64,000 nt of DNA from UBA6522 sp965204155 (lineage in GTDB: Bacteria; Pseudomonadota; Gammaproteobacteria; Steroidobacterales; Rariloculaceae), in NCBI GenBank assembly GCA_965204155.1, contig OZ241971.1, positions 1,798,001 to 1,862,000 of the forward strand, in the 5' to 3' direction. The notes beneath the pieces are model-generated. The model saw only the letters and a program-made list of their open reading frames with translations, was not told where the DNA came from and searched no databases. This document shows, in pieces, positions 8,763 to 18,916 of this stretch (position 1 is the stretch's first letter; each line of letters opens with the position of its first letter). A program made the translations under genes and the position numbers.

Positions 8763-8768
8763 TATAAT
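8763..8768 (+). promoter_or_regulatory. TATAAT -10-like element upstream of the glycyl-tRNA synthetase gene
   Basis: A perfect TATAAT lies about 115 bp before the GlyRS start, but no recognisable -35 sits 16-18 bp upstream. If it is used, transcription would start inside the adjoining NtrC-type palindrome. A second -10-like element, TATACT at 8837-8842, also lacks a -35. Confidence 0.3.
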
Positions 8769-8784
8769 GCCCTATTTTGGTGCA
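8768..8784. promoter_or_regulatory. NtrC binding site (upstream activator of glnA)
   Basis: TGCCCTATTTTGGTGCA is a 17-bp dyad close to the NtrC consensus (TGCACC-N5-GGTGCA). It lies about 170 bp upstream of the predicted sigma-54 promoter, within normal enhancer range. A weaker match (TGCACC with a degenerate right half, 8629-8645) lies about 30 bp from the promoter. With ntrBC in the same cluster, assignment to NtrC is reasonable. Confidence 0.65.
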
Positions 8785-8882
8785 TTTGGGGAACATCCGC
8801 ACAGATTTGCGCATCCCCGCTCCTTGGTCGAATCGCTATACTTGCGCGCCTTGCCCCCGATTGCGGCAATGGGAGAAGGACG

Positions 8883-10433
8883 ATGGTCTCGATGGACAAG
8901 CTGGTTTCGCTCGCCAAGCGGCGCGGCTTCATTTTCCCGTCCAGCGAGATCTACGGCGGGCTCAACGGCTGCTGGGACTACGGTCCGCTGGGCGTGGAAC
9001 TGAAGCGCAACGTCAAGGACGCCTGGTGGGAAGACATGGTGAGCCGGCACGACAACACGATTCCGGCCGAAGGAGCTCCCGCGGCCTTTGACATGGTGGG
9101 CCTGGACTGCTCGATCCTGATGAATCCCCGGGTCTGGGAAGCGAGCGGGCACGTGGGCGGCTTCACCGATCCGATGGTGGACTGCCGGGAAACGAAGAAC
9201 CGGTTTCGGGCCGATCAGTTGAGCGTATTCGGAGTCGTGGACGACGACGACAGCAGCATCATGGACGCCGGCCCGTTGTTCGCGGTGCCCGGAGATTCCG
9301 GAGCGGCTACGGAAGCGGAACTCGCCGCCGCACACGGCAAGCGCTTCAGGCGCGTGGTCAGGAATCGCCGCGGGTACCGTGTGGCCGCCGTTCCGGACGC
9401 GCTGGACGACGTGGACCTGCGCGGACGCACCTACGCGCCGGGCGCTTCCGAGCCGGGTACGCTGACCCCTCCCCGCACATTCAACCTCATGTTCGAGACC
9501 CACGTGGGCGCCATGCGGGATGCTTCCAGCGTCGCGTACCTGCGGCCTGAGACGGCCCAGGGGATTTTCGTCAACTTCAAGGCCGTCTGCGATACGTCGC
9601 GAGTACGCGTTCCCTTCGGCATCGGGCAGATCGGCAAGGCCTTCCGCAACGAAATCAATCCACGCAATTTCACGTTCCGAAGCCGCGAATTCGAACAGAT
9701 GGAGATCGAGTTCTTCTGTGCGGCGGAGCAGGCGGGCGACTGGTACCGGTACTGGAGGGACCGGCGGTTCCAGTGGTACGTGGACCTCGGGCTGGACCGG
9801 GCCAAACTCACGTTGCGCGAACACGAAACCGACGAACTGGCCCACTACGCCGCGTCCTGTGCCGATGTCGAATACGCGTTTCCCTTCGGTACCAGCGAGC
9901 TGGAAGGCATCGCCAACCGCACCGACTTCGACCTGGGCCGGCACACCGACGCCAGCGGCAAGGACTTGCGGTATTTCGACGTCCAGCAGGCGGACCCCGA
10001 AAAACGGCGTTATCTGCCCCACGTCATCGAGCCTTCCGCCGGCGCCGACCGGGCCACGCTGGCGTTTCTGTGCGACGCCTACCACGAGGACCAGGTCAGT
10101 GGCGAAACCCGCACCGTTCTGAAGCTCCATCCGCGTCTCGCGCCCGTAAAGGCGGCGGTGTTTCCGCTGATCAGAAAGGCCGGGATGCCGGAACGGGCCC
10201 TCGCGTTGTTCCGGGCGTTGCGCTCGAGACTGAATGCCGTCTACGACGAGAAGGGCGCCATCGGCCGGCGTTACCGGCGCCAGGATGAAGCCGGGACACC
10301 GTTCTGTGTCACCGTCGACGGGACGACACTGGACGACGATACCGTTACCGTGCGCGAGCGGGACAGTTGCGAGCAGGTCCGAATTCCCGGGCCGGAGGTC
10401 GTCAACTACATCGTCGAGCGTATCGAAGCGTAG
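8883..10433 (+). CDS. glyS: Glycyl-tRNA synthetase, single-chain (alpha2, eukaryote-like class IIa) type
   Basis: 516 aa. It charges tRNA-Gly. The N-terminus (LVSLAKRRGFIFPSSEIYGG), the motif 2 region (FRNEINPRNFTFRSREFEQMEIEFF, quoted in part) and motif 3 (GADRATLAFLCDAYHED), followed by a C-terminal anticodon-binding domain, are those of the homodimeric GlyRS of archaea, eukaryotes and some bacteria. It is not the tetrameric GlyQ/GlyS enzyme usual in gammaproteobacteria. ATG 8883 has a GAGAAGGA ribosome site; a second ATG is at 8892. The gene sits beside gmhB and the acyltransferase, where pseudomonads carry glyQ-glyS, so it looks like an in-place replacement. It is divergent from glnA. Confidence 0.95.
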   Translation: MVSMDKLVSLAKRRGFIFPSSEIYGGLNGCWDYGPLGVELKRNVKDAWWEDMVSRHDNTIPAEGAPAAFDMVGLDCSILMNPRVWEASGHVGGFTDPMVDCRETKNRFRADQLSVFGVVDDDDSSIMDAGPLFAVPGDSGAATEAELAAAHGKRFRRVVRNRRGYRVAAVPDALDDVDLRGRTYAPGASEPGTLTPPRTFNLMFETHVGAMRDASSVAYLRPETAQGIFVNFKAVCDTSRVRVPFGIGQIGKAFRNEINPRNFTFRSREFEQMEIEFFCAAEQAGDWYRYWRDRRFQWYVDLGLDRAKLTLREHETDELAHYAASCADVEYAFPFGTSELEGIANRTDFDLGRHTDASGKDLRYFDVQQADPEKRRYLPHVIEPSAGADRATLAFLCDAYHEDQVSGETRTVLKLHPRLAPVKAAVFPLIRKAGMPERALALFRALRSRLNAVYDEKGAIGRRYRRQDEAGTPFCVTVDGTTLDDDTVTVRERDSCEQVRIPGPEVVNYIVERIEA

Positions 10434-10439
10434 CGCCAC

Positions 10440-11024
10440 ATGCGGGCAGGTGCGGTGACTCAAGCGGCGAAACCCGGCTTCAGGGGGTGCGTCATTCTGG
10501 ATCGGGATGGCGTGATCAATCACGACTCGCCCGAATACATACGAACTCCGGAACAGTGGCAACCCATCGACGGCAGCCTCGAGGCCATCGCCGACCTGTG
10601 CGCCGCCGGCTTCGCTCCGGTCGTCGTCAGCAATCAGTCCGGCGTGGGACGGGGGTTTTTCTCGGCAGGTGCGCTTGAGCGGATTCAGGCCAGGATGTCC
10701 GAAGCGGTGGCCGCGGCCGGCGGCCAGCTTGCCGGAATCTATTACTGTCCGCACACGCCGCAGGCGGGCTGCGGCTGCCGCAAGCCGGCTGACGGAATGG
10801 TTCGGAGAATGGAGCGCGAACTTGGATTCTCCGCACGGGGCGCCCCGCTGATCGGCGACAAGCTCTCCGATCTCGAACTGGCCCGGAACGCCGGGTCACG
10901 GCCCATCCTGGTGCGCACAGGCTACGGTGCAAGTACGCTGGCCGAACTGACCGGCCCCGACGTGGAAGTCTTTGCCGACCTGGCGCAGGCCGCAGAGGCA
11001 TTGATCCGGGAAGATTCGGCATGA
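10440..11024 (+). CDS. gmhB: D-glycero-beta-D-manno-heptose-1,7-bisphosphate 7-phosphatase
   Basis: 194 aa HAD-superfamily phosphatase of the ADP-heptose pathway for LPS inner core. HAD motif I is ILDRDGVIN (nucleophile and acid Asp near residues 19 and 21), motif II is VVVSNQSG, and the Zn-binding Cys/His cluster (YYCPHTPQAGCGCRKP) marks the GmhB subfamily. Motif IV is LIGDKLSDLE. The start at 10440 is 6 bp after the GlyRS stop, and the gene overlaps the next one by 4 bp (ATGA), so GlyRS-gmhB-acyltransferase reads as an operon. Confidence 0.92.
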   Translation: MRAGAVTQAAKPGFRGCVILDRDGVINHDSPEYIRTPEQWQPIDGSLEAIADLCAAGFAPVVVSNQSGVGRGFFSAGALERIQARMSEAVAAAGGQLAGIYYCPHTPQAGCGCRKPADGMVRRMERELGFSARGAPLIGDKLSDLELARNAGSRPILVRTGYGASTLAELTGPDVEVFADLAQAAEALIREDSA

Positions 11025-11764
11025 GCAGGCTGCGACAGGTTGTCGGCTCGATTGCGTTTACGACGTATCTCTTCGTTTCGGTCGTGCCGTACAGTTGCTG
11101 GCTTCTGCTCACCGTCCCCCTTACTCCACGAAGTTACGCATGGCGGTTGGCGCGTTCCTGGGCCGGCACGGTGCTGGCCATGCTGCGCATTCTTTGCGGA
11201 TTGAACTATCGCCTGGAGGGGGCCGAGCACTTACCGGAACAACCCGCCGTGTTGCTGATGAAGCACTCTTCGGCTTGGGAGACGATTGCCCAGTTGATCC
11301 TCTTTCCCAGGCAAGTCTGGGTCATGAAGCGGCAGCTTCTCTGGGTGCCGTTCTTCGGCTGGGCACTGGCGGTCTTCAATCCCATCGCCATCGACCGAAG
11401 GGGTGGACGTCAGGCCGTGGAGCAGGTGCTGCGGCAAGGCCAGCAACGGCTGGCGGAAGGCCGCTGGGTCATGATCTTTCCCGAGGGCACCCGAGTGGCG
11501 CCGGGCGAACGCCGCCGTTATGGCTTGAGCGGCGCGCTGCTGGCAGCCATGACGGGACTGCCGGTGATCCCGGTAACGCACAACGCCGGCGACTTCTGGC
11601 CGCGCCGGGGCGTGATGAAGCGGCCCGGCACCATCCGTATGGTCATCGGGCCTCCGATCGAAGCTGTCGGACGTTCCCCCCGGGATGTCAATCGGGATGT
11701 CGAATCCTGGATCGAGTCCACCCTGGAAGAAATCCGGCAAGAGGATGATCAGAAGACTGTCTAG
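11021..11764 (+). CDS. plsC: 1-acyl-sn-glycerol-3-phosphate acyltransferase family protein
   Basis: 247 aa membrane-associated acyltransferase. Hydrophobic N-terminal segments (residues ~8-32 and a shorter one at ~45-60) precede the acyltransferase block. The catalytic motif reads HSSAWE, an HX4E form of the usual HX4D, followed by a FPEGTR substrate-binding motif and a VIPVTHNAG block. The family makes phosphatidic acid from lysophosphatidate. The homologue at this chromosomal position in pseudomonads is a second PlsC-like enzyme, so it may be a paralogue rather than the essential PlsC. It overlaps gmhB by 4 bp. Confidence 0.85.
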   Translation: MSRLRQVVGSIAFTTYLFVSVVPYSCWLLLTVPLTPRSYAWRLARSWAGTVLAMLRILCGLNYRLEGAEHLPEQPAVLLMKHSSAWETIAQLILFPRQVWVMKRQLLWVPFFGWALAVFNPIAIDRRGGRQAVEQVLRQGQQRLAEGRWVMIFPEGTRVAPGERRRYGLSGALLAAMTGLPVIPVTHNAGDFWPRRGVMKRPGTIRMVIGPPIEAVGRSPRDVNRDVESWIESTLEEIRQEDDQKTV

Positions 11765-11802
11765 TCTAAATAACTAGTTGATTTATATATGTTTTTTTAG
11801 AC
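11764..11802. terminator. AT-rich inverted repeat between convergent genes
   Basis: GTCTAAA (11764-11770) and TTTAGAC (11796-11802) flank an unusually AT-rich stretch ending in seven T. It separates the acyltransferase gene from the convergent gyrB. The stem is short and weak, so terminator function is only plausible. Confidence 0.35.
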
Positions 11803-11822
11803 GTCTCTGCAAACCGCATTGA

Positions 11823-14270
<2,448 letters not shown>

Positions 14271-14301
14271 CCTGCGATCCACGTTTGGCCAAACCGGCCC
14301 A

Positions 14302-15360
14302 TTATAACATCGGATGCACGTGTCCTTGTTCCACGTGGAACCTTGAGGGCGGCTGCGACCCTGCCAGCGAGGCCTCGGTAAGGCCGGTAATGATTCGTTG
14401 TGCGGGCACTTCTTCCAGAACGGCCAACAACGCCCCCAGGGCCGATTCGTCCAGCTCGGCGGCAGGGTCGTCCACCAGCAACGTGCCTCCGTGTTCTTGC
14501 GCTCGCGCCAGCACGCGAACCTGCGCCAACACCAGCGCCGCCGCCGCCAGCTTTTGCTGACCCCTGGAGATTTCCTCGCGAACGCCCCGATCGCCCAACC
14601 TGATCTCCAGCTCCGCGCGGTGCGGCCCCACCTGAGTAGCGCCGGTTTGCCGGTCCCGCTGGCCGGACTTTTGCAGCGCACCCTGCAGAGTACTGTCGGC
14701 CCGCCACCCAGGACGATAGTTCACTTCCAGCGGAAGCCCGAGCATCGCTTCGCCCAGCCCTTCCAACGCCTTTCGAAGTTCCTCCACGTATCGCTCGCGA
14801 GCCTTTGTGACTTGCATGCCCGCCGAGACAGTGACCTGGTCCCAGCTCGCGGGGTCCTGCCCCGCCCGCAACGCGGCATTTCGCTGGCCAAGCACTCTCC
14901 TGTAGCGGCGCCAGGCGGGAATATAGCCCTGTTCCACGTGGAACACCCCCCAATCCAGAAAGCGCCGCCGTTCGCCGGGGCCGCCTTCGATAAGAAAGTG
15001 AATGCTGGGCTCTATCACGAATACGGGCAGAATCCGGGCCAATTCGGTCATTGCAGGTCCGCTCTGGCCGTCAAGCCGCAGTTGCCGGCCACCCGCATCG
15101 ACGCTGATTCCCAGTTTGTGGCTGCGGTCGCGGGAGTGGACTTCACCGAATACGGTAAAGCCTCCTGCGTCGTATTGAATCAGCCGCTTGTTCTGGCGGA
15201 GGCGGAAGGATCGACCGCGCCCCAGGACATGTATCGCCTCCAGAAGACTTGTCTTACCCGCTCCGTTGGGCCCGAAGAAGTAGTTCTGCTGAGGGTCCAG
15301 ATCCAGCTCGACGTGTGTCAAGCAGCGGAAAAACTCGATCCTCAGGCGTCTGAGCGGCAC
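14302..15360 (-). CDS. recF: DNA replication and repair protein RecF
   Basis: 352 aa SMC-like ATPase that loads RecA at gaps with RecO/RecR. Walker A is FGPNGAGKTS (residues ~29-38), the signature-like region REEISRGQQKLAAAAL lies near 270, and Walker B/D-loop is LLVDDPAAELD. Two 16-bp parS palindromes lie inside the coding sequence and each encodes FHVEQG, one near residue 140 and one in the last 15 residues. The gene is 31 bp from gyrB and follows dnaN. Confidence 0.95.
   Translation of the reverse strand: MPLRRLRIEFFRCLTHVELDLDPQQNYFFGPNGAGKTSLLEAIHVLGRGRSFRLRQNKRLIQYDAGGFTVFGEVHSRDRSHKLGISVDAGGRQLRLDGQSGPAMTELARILPVFVIEPSIHFLIEGGPGERRRFLDWGVFHVEQGYIPAWRRYRRVLGQRNAALRAGQDPASWDQVTVSAGMQVTKARERYVEELRKALEGLGEAMLGLPLEVNYRPGWRADSTLQGALQKSGQRDRQTGATQVGPHRAELEIRLGDRGVREEISRGQQKLAAAALVLAQVRVLARAQEHGGTLLVDDPAAELDESALGALLAVLEEVPAQRIITGLTEASLAGSQPPSRFHVEQGHVHPML
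14327..14342. other. parS centromere site (copy 1), near the 3' end of recF
   Basis: TGTTCCACGTGGAACC matches the parS palindrome TGTTCCACGTGGAACA at 15 of 16 positions. parS is the loading site for ParB clamps, and parB lies in this window at 31967-32869. Confidence 0.85.
14930..14945. other. parS centromere site (copy 2), inside recF
   Basis: TGTTCCACGTGGAACA is a perfect 16-bp palindrome identical to the parS sequence known from Pseudomonas. It lies 603 bp from the first copy, about 1.7 kb from the proposed oriC and about 17 kb from parB. Confidence 0.92.
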
Positions 15361-15465
15361 TCACAGGGTCCCTCGGCTGCCGGTAAAGTTCATCTTGAGC
15401 ACATATCGGCGGGCGAATCCAGCCGCCGTCCGGACTCAGCCCGGGATCGACCGGTGCCCGGCGGG

Positions 15466-16563
15466 CTACAGCCGCATGGGCATGACGACAAACTTGGTAT
15501 CGGTCGTGGCCGGACTGTTGATCAGACAACTGGAATTCGCGTCGCTCAGGCCCAACTGCACGCGATCATCGTCCACGGCTCCGAGCGCGTCCAGCAAGTA
15601 GTTGACGTTGAAGCCAATTTCCATCTCATCCCCCTCGTATTCGACTTCGAGCTTCTCCACGGCTTCTTCCTGGTCTGGATTGTTCGCCCTGATGGTCACT
15701 GTTCCGTTCTTTACGTCCAGCCGCACCCCGCGGAATTTCTCGTTGGAGAGTATCGCGGCGCGTTGTAGTGAATGTCGCATGACAGCACAGTCTGCCGTGA
15801 TCACCCTGCCGACATCCGACGGGATCACCCGGCCGTATTCCGGGAAACGGCCGTCGATCAGCTTGGAGGTAAATCGAATCGGACCCAATTGTACGCGCAG
15901 GTGGTTGGTCCCCAGCGCAAGCGCTACTTCACCGTCCCCGTCCAGCAGACGCATCAACTCCAGCACCGCCTTTCTGGGCAGAATGACCTGCTCGCTTTTC
16001 TGAGCCGGCGTATCCAGTTGCAGTTCGGACATGGCCAGCCGGTGCCCGTCCGTGGCAACCGCGCGCAGCGTGTACCCGTCGGCCTCGACCAGCAGCCCGT
16101 TCAGGTAGTAGCGCACATCCTGCTGGGCCATCGAAAAGTGCGTCTTCTCCAGCAGCTTGCGCAAGCCATGCTGGTCCACGCGTACATCCTGCTGTGCAGC
16201 GATCTCCTCCACTACCGGAAAGTCCTCGGCCGGAAGACTGGACAGGGTGAACCGGCTGCGGGCCGCTTTGAGCGTAACCCTGTCGCCGGAGACGCTCAGC
16301 TCGACATTGACTCCATCGGGAAGCGCCCGGCAGATATCGTGCAGTTTCCGCCCGGGTATGGTGATCTCCCCGGAAGCCTCCGCCTCCACTTCCGTCTCGG
16401 CTACAAGCTCCACTTCCAGGTCCGTGGCCGCAATGTGCAAGCGGTTGCCCCGACTCGTCAGGAGAACGTTGGAGAGGATAGGCATGGTCTGTCGGCGTTC
16501 AACCACCCCGATCACTGACTGAAGGGGCTTAAGAATTGCGTCCCGCGGTGCGCTGAGCTTCAT
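15466..16563 (-). CDS. dnaN: DNA polymerase III beta sliding clamp
   Basis: 365 aa, the normal size. It forms the ring clamp that tethers polymerase III. The start (MKLSAPRDAILKPLQSVIGVVERR) and end (TKFVVMPMRL) match the family, and the three repeated clamp domains account for the length, including PLLDGRFPEYGRVIP-like text in domain 2/3 (here LIDGRFPEYGRVIP). It is separated from recF by about 105 bp and from dnaA by a 199-bp AT-rich gap that may be oriC. Confidence 0.97.
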   Translation of the reverse strand: MKLSAPRDAILKPLQSVIGVVERRQTMPILSNVLLTSRGNRLHIAATDLEVELVAETEVEAEASGEITIPGRKLHDICRALPDGVNVELSVSGDRVTLKAARSRFTLSSLPAEDFPVVEEIAAQQDVRVDQHGLRKLLEKTHFSMAQQDVRYYLNGLLVEADGYTLRAVATDGHRLAMSELQLDTPAQKSEQVILPRKAVLELMRLLDGDGEVALALGTNHLRVQLGPIRFTSKLIDGRFPEYGRVIPSDVGRVITADCAVMRHSLQRAAILSNEKFRGVRLDVKNGTVTIRANNPDQEEAVEKLEVEYEGDEMEIGFNVNYLLDALGAVDDDRVQLGLSDANSSCLINSPATTDTKFVVMPMRL

Positions 16564-16718
16564 CGTTTTCGGTACCCATCCAATAATTGGTTTATGTTAA
16601 TGATGTTGTTACTGTTAGTCACCGAGATAACTCGAATAAAGTCTTTTTTACCTTATAAAACAGTAACTTACGTATCCATCAATGACCTGTTTTCCGGGCT
16701 TCTTTCCTGTGGTCTGAC

Positions 16719-16727
16719 TGTGGATGA
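16719..16727 (-). promoter_or_regulatory. DnaA box, one mismatch
   Basis: The minus strand reads TCATCCACA against the consensus TTATCCACA. It lies 16 bp from the perfect box at 16743 and between it and the AT-rich stretch. Confidence 0.55.
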
Positions 16728-16742
16728 ATCTCGGGGCTCGAG

Positions 16743-16751
16743 TTATGCACA
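16743..16751 (+). promoter_or_regulatory. DnaA box, exact match
   Basis: TTATGCACA fits the TTATNCACA consensus fully. It lies 11 bp past the dnaA stop codon, inside the proposed origin. Confidence 0.7.
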
Positions 16752-16762
16752 GCTATTCCAGA

Positions 16763-18085
16763 TCAGCCTGTCAGGGTTCTCAACAGGTTGCCGTAATCTT
16801 CCTCTACCCTGGTTTCGTTCTCCCTGAACTCCTTGACCCGGCGACAGGCGTGGATCACGGTCGTATGATCCCGTCCGCCGAAGGCATCCCCGATTTCGGG
16901 CAGGCTGTGGTCCGTCAACTCCCGTGCCAGGGCCATGGCTATCTGACGCGGGCGGGCGATCGAACGGCTGCGGCGCTTCGAATGCATGTCGGCGACGCGG
17001 ACCTTGAAGTAGGCGGCTACGGTGCGCTGAATGTTCTCGATGGTCACCAGTTTCGCCTGCAACGCCAGCAGATCGCGAAGTGTCGTTCTCGTGAACTCCA
17101 GGGTGATGGGTTTTCCCGTGAAACGGGAGTTGGCGATGACCCGGCGCAGCGCGCCTTCCAACTCGCGGATGTTGGAACGGATGCGCTGGGCGATGAAGAA
17201 AGCGACTTCCTCCGGCAACAGCTCGCCTTCTGCAGCCGCCTTGCTCATCAGGATGGCCACGCTGGTCTCCAGTTCGGGCGGCTCGATGGCCACGGTCAGG
17301 CCCCAGCCGAAGCGGGACTTCAGACGGTCCTCCAAGCCTTCCACCTCCTTCGGATAGCGGTCGCAGGCAAGGACGATGCGACGCTGGCCCTCGAGAAGGG
17401 CATTGAATGTATGAAAGAACTCCTCCTGGCTGCGTTCCTTCTTGGCAAAGAGCTGAATGTCGTCTATCAGCAGCGCGTCCAAGGATCGGTAGTGCCGCTT
17501 GAAAGCGTCAATGGTATTCGTCTGCAGACTGTGCACCATTTGCCGTACGAAGTCTTCCGACTGTACGTAGACCACGTTCGTACTGAGTTCCCGCTCGCGA
17601 ATCAGGTTGCCGATGGCATGCATGAGGTGAGTCTTGCCCAGTCCCACACCACCGTAGATGCACAGCGGGTTATAGGCCCTTCCCGGAGCCTTGGCCACCT
17701 GAATGGCGCCGGCGCGCGCCAACTGGTTGCTCTTGCCCTCGACGAAGTTGTCAAAGGTGAAAATGGGATCGAGCCGGCTGCCGGGCATCGAGGCGGTGCG
17801 CCGCTTGACGGGTGCATCGGCGACTGCGCGGGCCTTGAGTGGCGGACGGCGGCTACCGACCTCCAGCACAATGGGCAACCCGCCGCTGACCGACACGATG
17901 TGGGGCAGGCAGTTCTGCCGCACCCAGTCCACCACAAACCGGTTCGGCGCCAGCAGGCGCATGCCGCGATCCGTCTGTTCCGCCTGAAGCGGCCGGATCC
18001 ACGTGTTGAATTCACGTTCCGTCAGCTTAAGTTCCAGTGCTTTCAGGCACTGGTTCCAGAGCGATGGCTGCGGTGCTGATGCCAC
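16763..18085 (-). CDS. dnaA: Chromosomal replication initiator DnaA
   Basis: 440 aa from the GTG at 18085. Domain I begins SLWNQCLKALELKLTEREF and contains TWIRPLQAE. Domain III AAA+ has Walker A GGVGLGKTH, Walker B ALLIDDIQ and sensor/box VII motifs. Domain IV ends with the DNA-binding signature GGRDHTTVIHA. The frame is open from a TTG at 18163, which would give 466 aa, but family members start only a few residues before SLW; neither start has a clear ribosome site. It binds the boxes in the adjoining gap to open oriC. It is divergent from rpmH. Confidence 0.95.
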   Translation of the reverse strand: MASAPQPSLWNQCLKALELKLTEREFNTWIRPLQAEQTDRGMRLLAPNRFVVDWVRQNCLPHIVSVSGGLPIVLEVGSRRPPLKARAVADAPVKRRTASMPGSRLDPIFTFDNFVEGKSNQLARAGAIQVAKAPGRAYNPLCIYGGVGLGKTHLMHAIGNLIRERELSTNVVYVQSEDFVRQMVHSLQTNTIDAFKRHYRSLDALLIDDIQLFAKKERSQEEFFHTFNALLEGQRRIVLACDRYPKEVEGLEDRLKSRFGWGLTVAIEPPELETSVAILMSKAAAEGELLPEEVAFFIAQRIRSNIRELEGALRRVIANSRFTGKPITLEFTRTTLRDLLALQAKLVTIENIQRTVAAYFKVRVADMHSKRRSRSIARPRQIAMALARELTDHSLPEIGDAFGGRDHTTVIHACRRVKEFRENETRVEEDYGNLLRTLTG

Positions 18086-18291
18086 GATCGATGGTTGTTG
18101 TTGGTCAGCCGTAATGGGGAAAAGTGCTTGGTGCCCTGAAGCGCCTACAAGTGTACAGTCCAACGGCGCCGACTATCCAGCCCAAATTTTGCCCCGGTGC
18201 ATCCGGGCGCGATGCATTTGCAACTATTTCTTAATGTGCGTTTGGTAGCCTGAAGAACTGAGTTCGGAAGCAGGATTGCCGGCTGCCGCTA

Positions 18292-18320
18292 TTGACAGGC
18301 CGACATCGCGCGCGTAGAGT
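18292..18320 (+). promoter_or_regulatory. Sigma70 promoter of rpmH-rnpA
   Basis: A perfect -35 TTGACA (18292-18297) and TAGAGT -10 (18315-18320) are separated by exactly 17 bp. Predicted start is near 18327, about 75 nt before rpmH. Confidence 0.7.
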
Positions 18321-18401
18321 TGCGCCCTCTTTCGCAAAGCACATGTCCTTGTTTTGCTTGAAACTTTTTCTATTCGACCATGACCGGGACGCGGAAAACC
18401 C

Positions 18402-18536
18402 ATGAAGAGAACCTTTCAACCGAGTAACCTCAGACGCAAACGCACCCATGGGTTCAGGGCGCGTATGGCGACGAAGGGCGGCCGTCTCGTGCTCAAGCGC
18501 CGGCGGGCGAAGGGGCGCACACGGCTCACTCCCTAG
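18402..18536 (+). CDS. rpmH: Large ribosomal subunit protein bL34
   Basis: 44 aa, highly basic. The start MKRTFQPSNLRRKRTHGFRA and the tail LKRRRAKGRTRLTP are characteristic of bL34. It ends 8 bp before rnpA, the normal pairing at the dnaA-proximal locus, and is divergent from dnaA. Confidence 0.97.
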   Translation: MKRTFQPSNLRRKRTHGFRARMATKGGRLVLKRRRAKGRTRLTP

Positions 18537-18544
18537 ATTCGCCA

Positions 18545-18916
18545 GTGGCCATGCGGCCGTCGGCAACATTCAGCCGCCGGAAGCGCCTCACGCTGTCCCG
18601 CGAGTTCGGGCGTGTTTTCGCCCACCCGGTACGATCCACAGACGCGTATTTCACGGTACTCGCACGGCGCGGTACCTGCGATAATCCACGCTTGGGGCTG
18701 GCGATCTCCAGAAAGGTGGCCAGGACGGCCTGCGCGAGGAATCGATTGCGGCGGCTGAGCCGCGAGACCTTCCGCTGCCTTGAATTGCCGGCCTGGGACT
18801 TTGTGGTCATGGCGAAAGCCGGCGCTCCCCGCGTGGAGAACAGGGTGTTACAACGAAGCCTGAATGGGCACTTCAGACGCATCGCCCGAAAGGCGAAGGC
18901 GGGCCGACATGGATAA
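18545..18916 (+). CDS. rnpA: Ribonuclease P protein component
   Basis: 123 aa from GTG 18545, or 121 aa from ATG 18551. The basic protein subunit that helps the RNase P RNA mature tRNA 5' ends. The central RNR signature is ARNRLRRLSRE and the N-terminal helix region contains RLTLSREFGRVF. The 3' end overlaps yidC by 8 bp. The small yidD gene that usually separates rnpA from yidC is absent here. Confidence 0.93.
   Translation: MAMRPSATFSRRKRLTLSREFGRVFAHPVRSTDAYFTVLARRGTCDNPRLGLAISRKVARTACARNRLRRLSRETFRCLELPAWDFVVMAKAGAPRVENRVLQRSLNGHFRRIARKAKAGRHG

Larger units (their letters stand above)
16564..16762. other. Candidate replication origin (oriC) between dnaA and dnaN
   Basis: This 199-bp gap combines a strongly AT-rich stretch (about 16582-16680), striking in this GC-rich sequence and a good DNA-unwinding element, with DnaA boxes on the dnaA side: a perfect TTATGCACA at 16743-16751 and TCATCCACA (8/9) at 16719-16727. 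Poorer partial matches occur near 16674 and 16776. Genes to the right of dnaA mostly read rightward and those to the left mostly leftward, as expected near an origin. The other candidate gap (18164-18401) shows no DnaA box. Confidence 0.6.

Noticed and set aside
14271..14681. Upstream open extension of gyrB
   Set aside because: It overlaps recF in another frame and precedes the conserved GyrB start; no ribosome site supports it.
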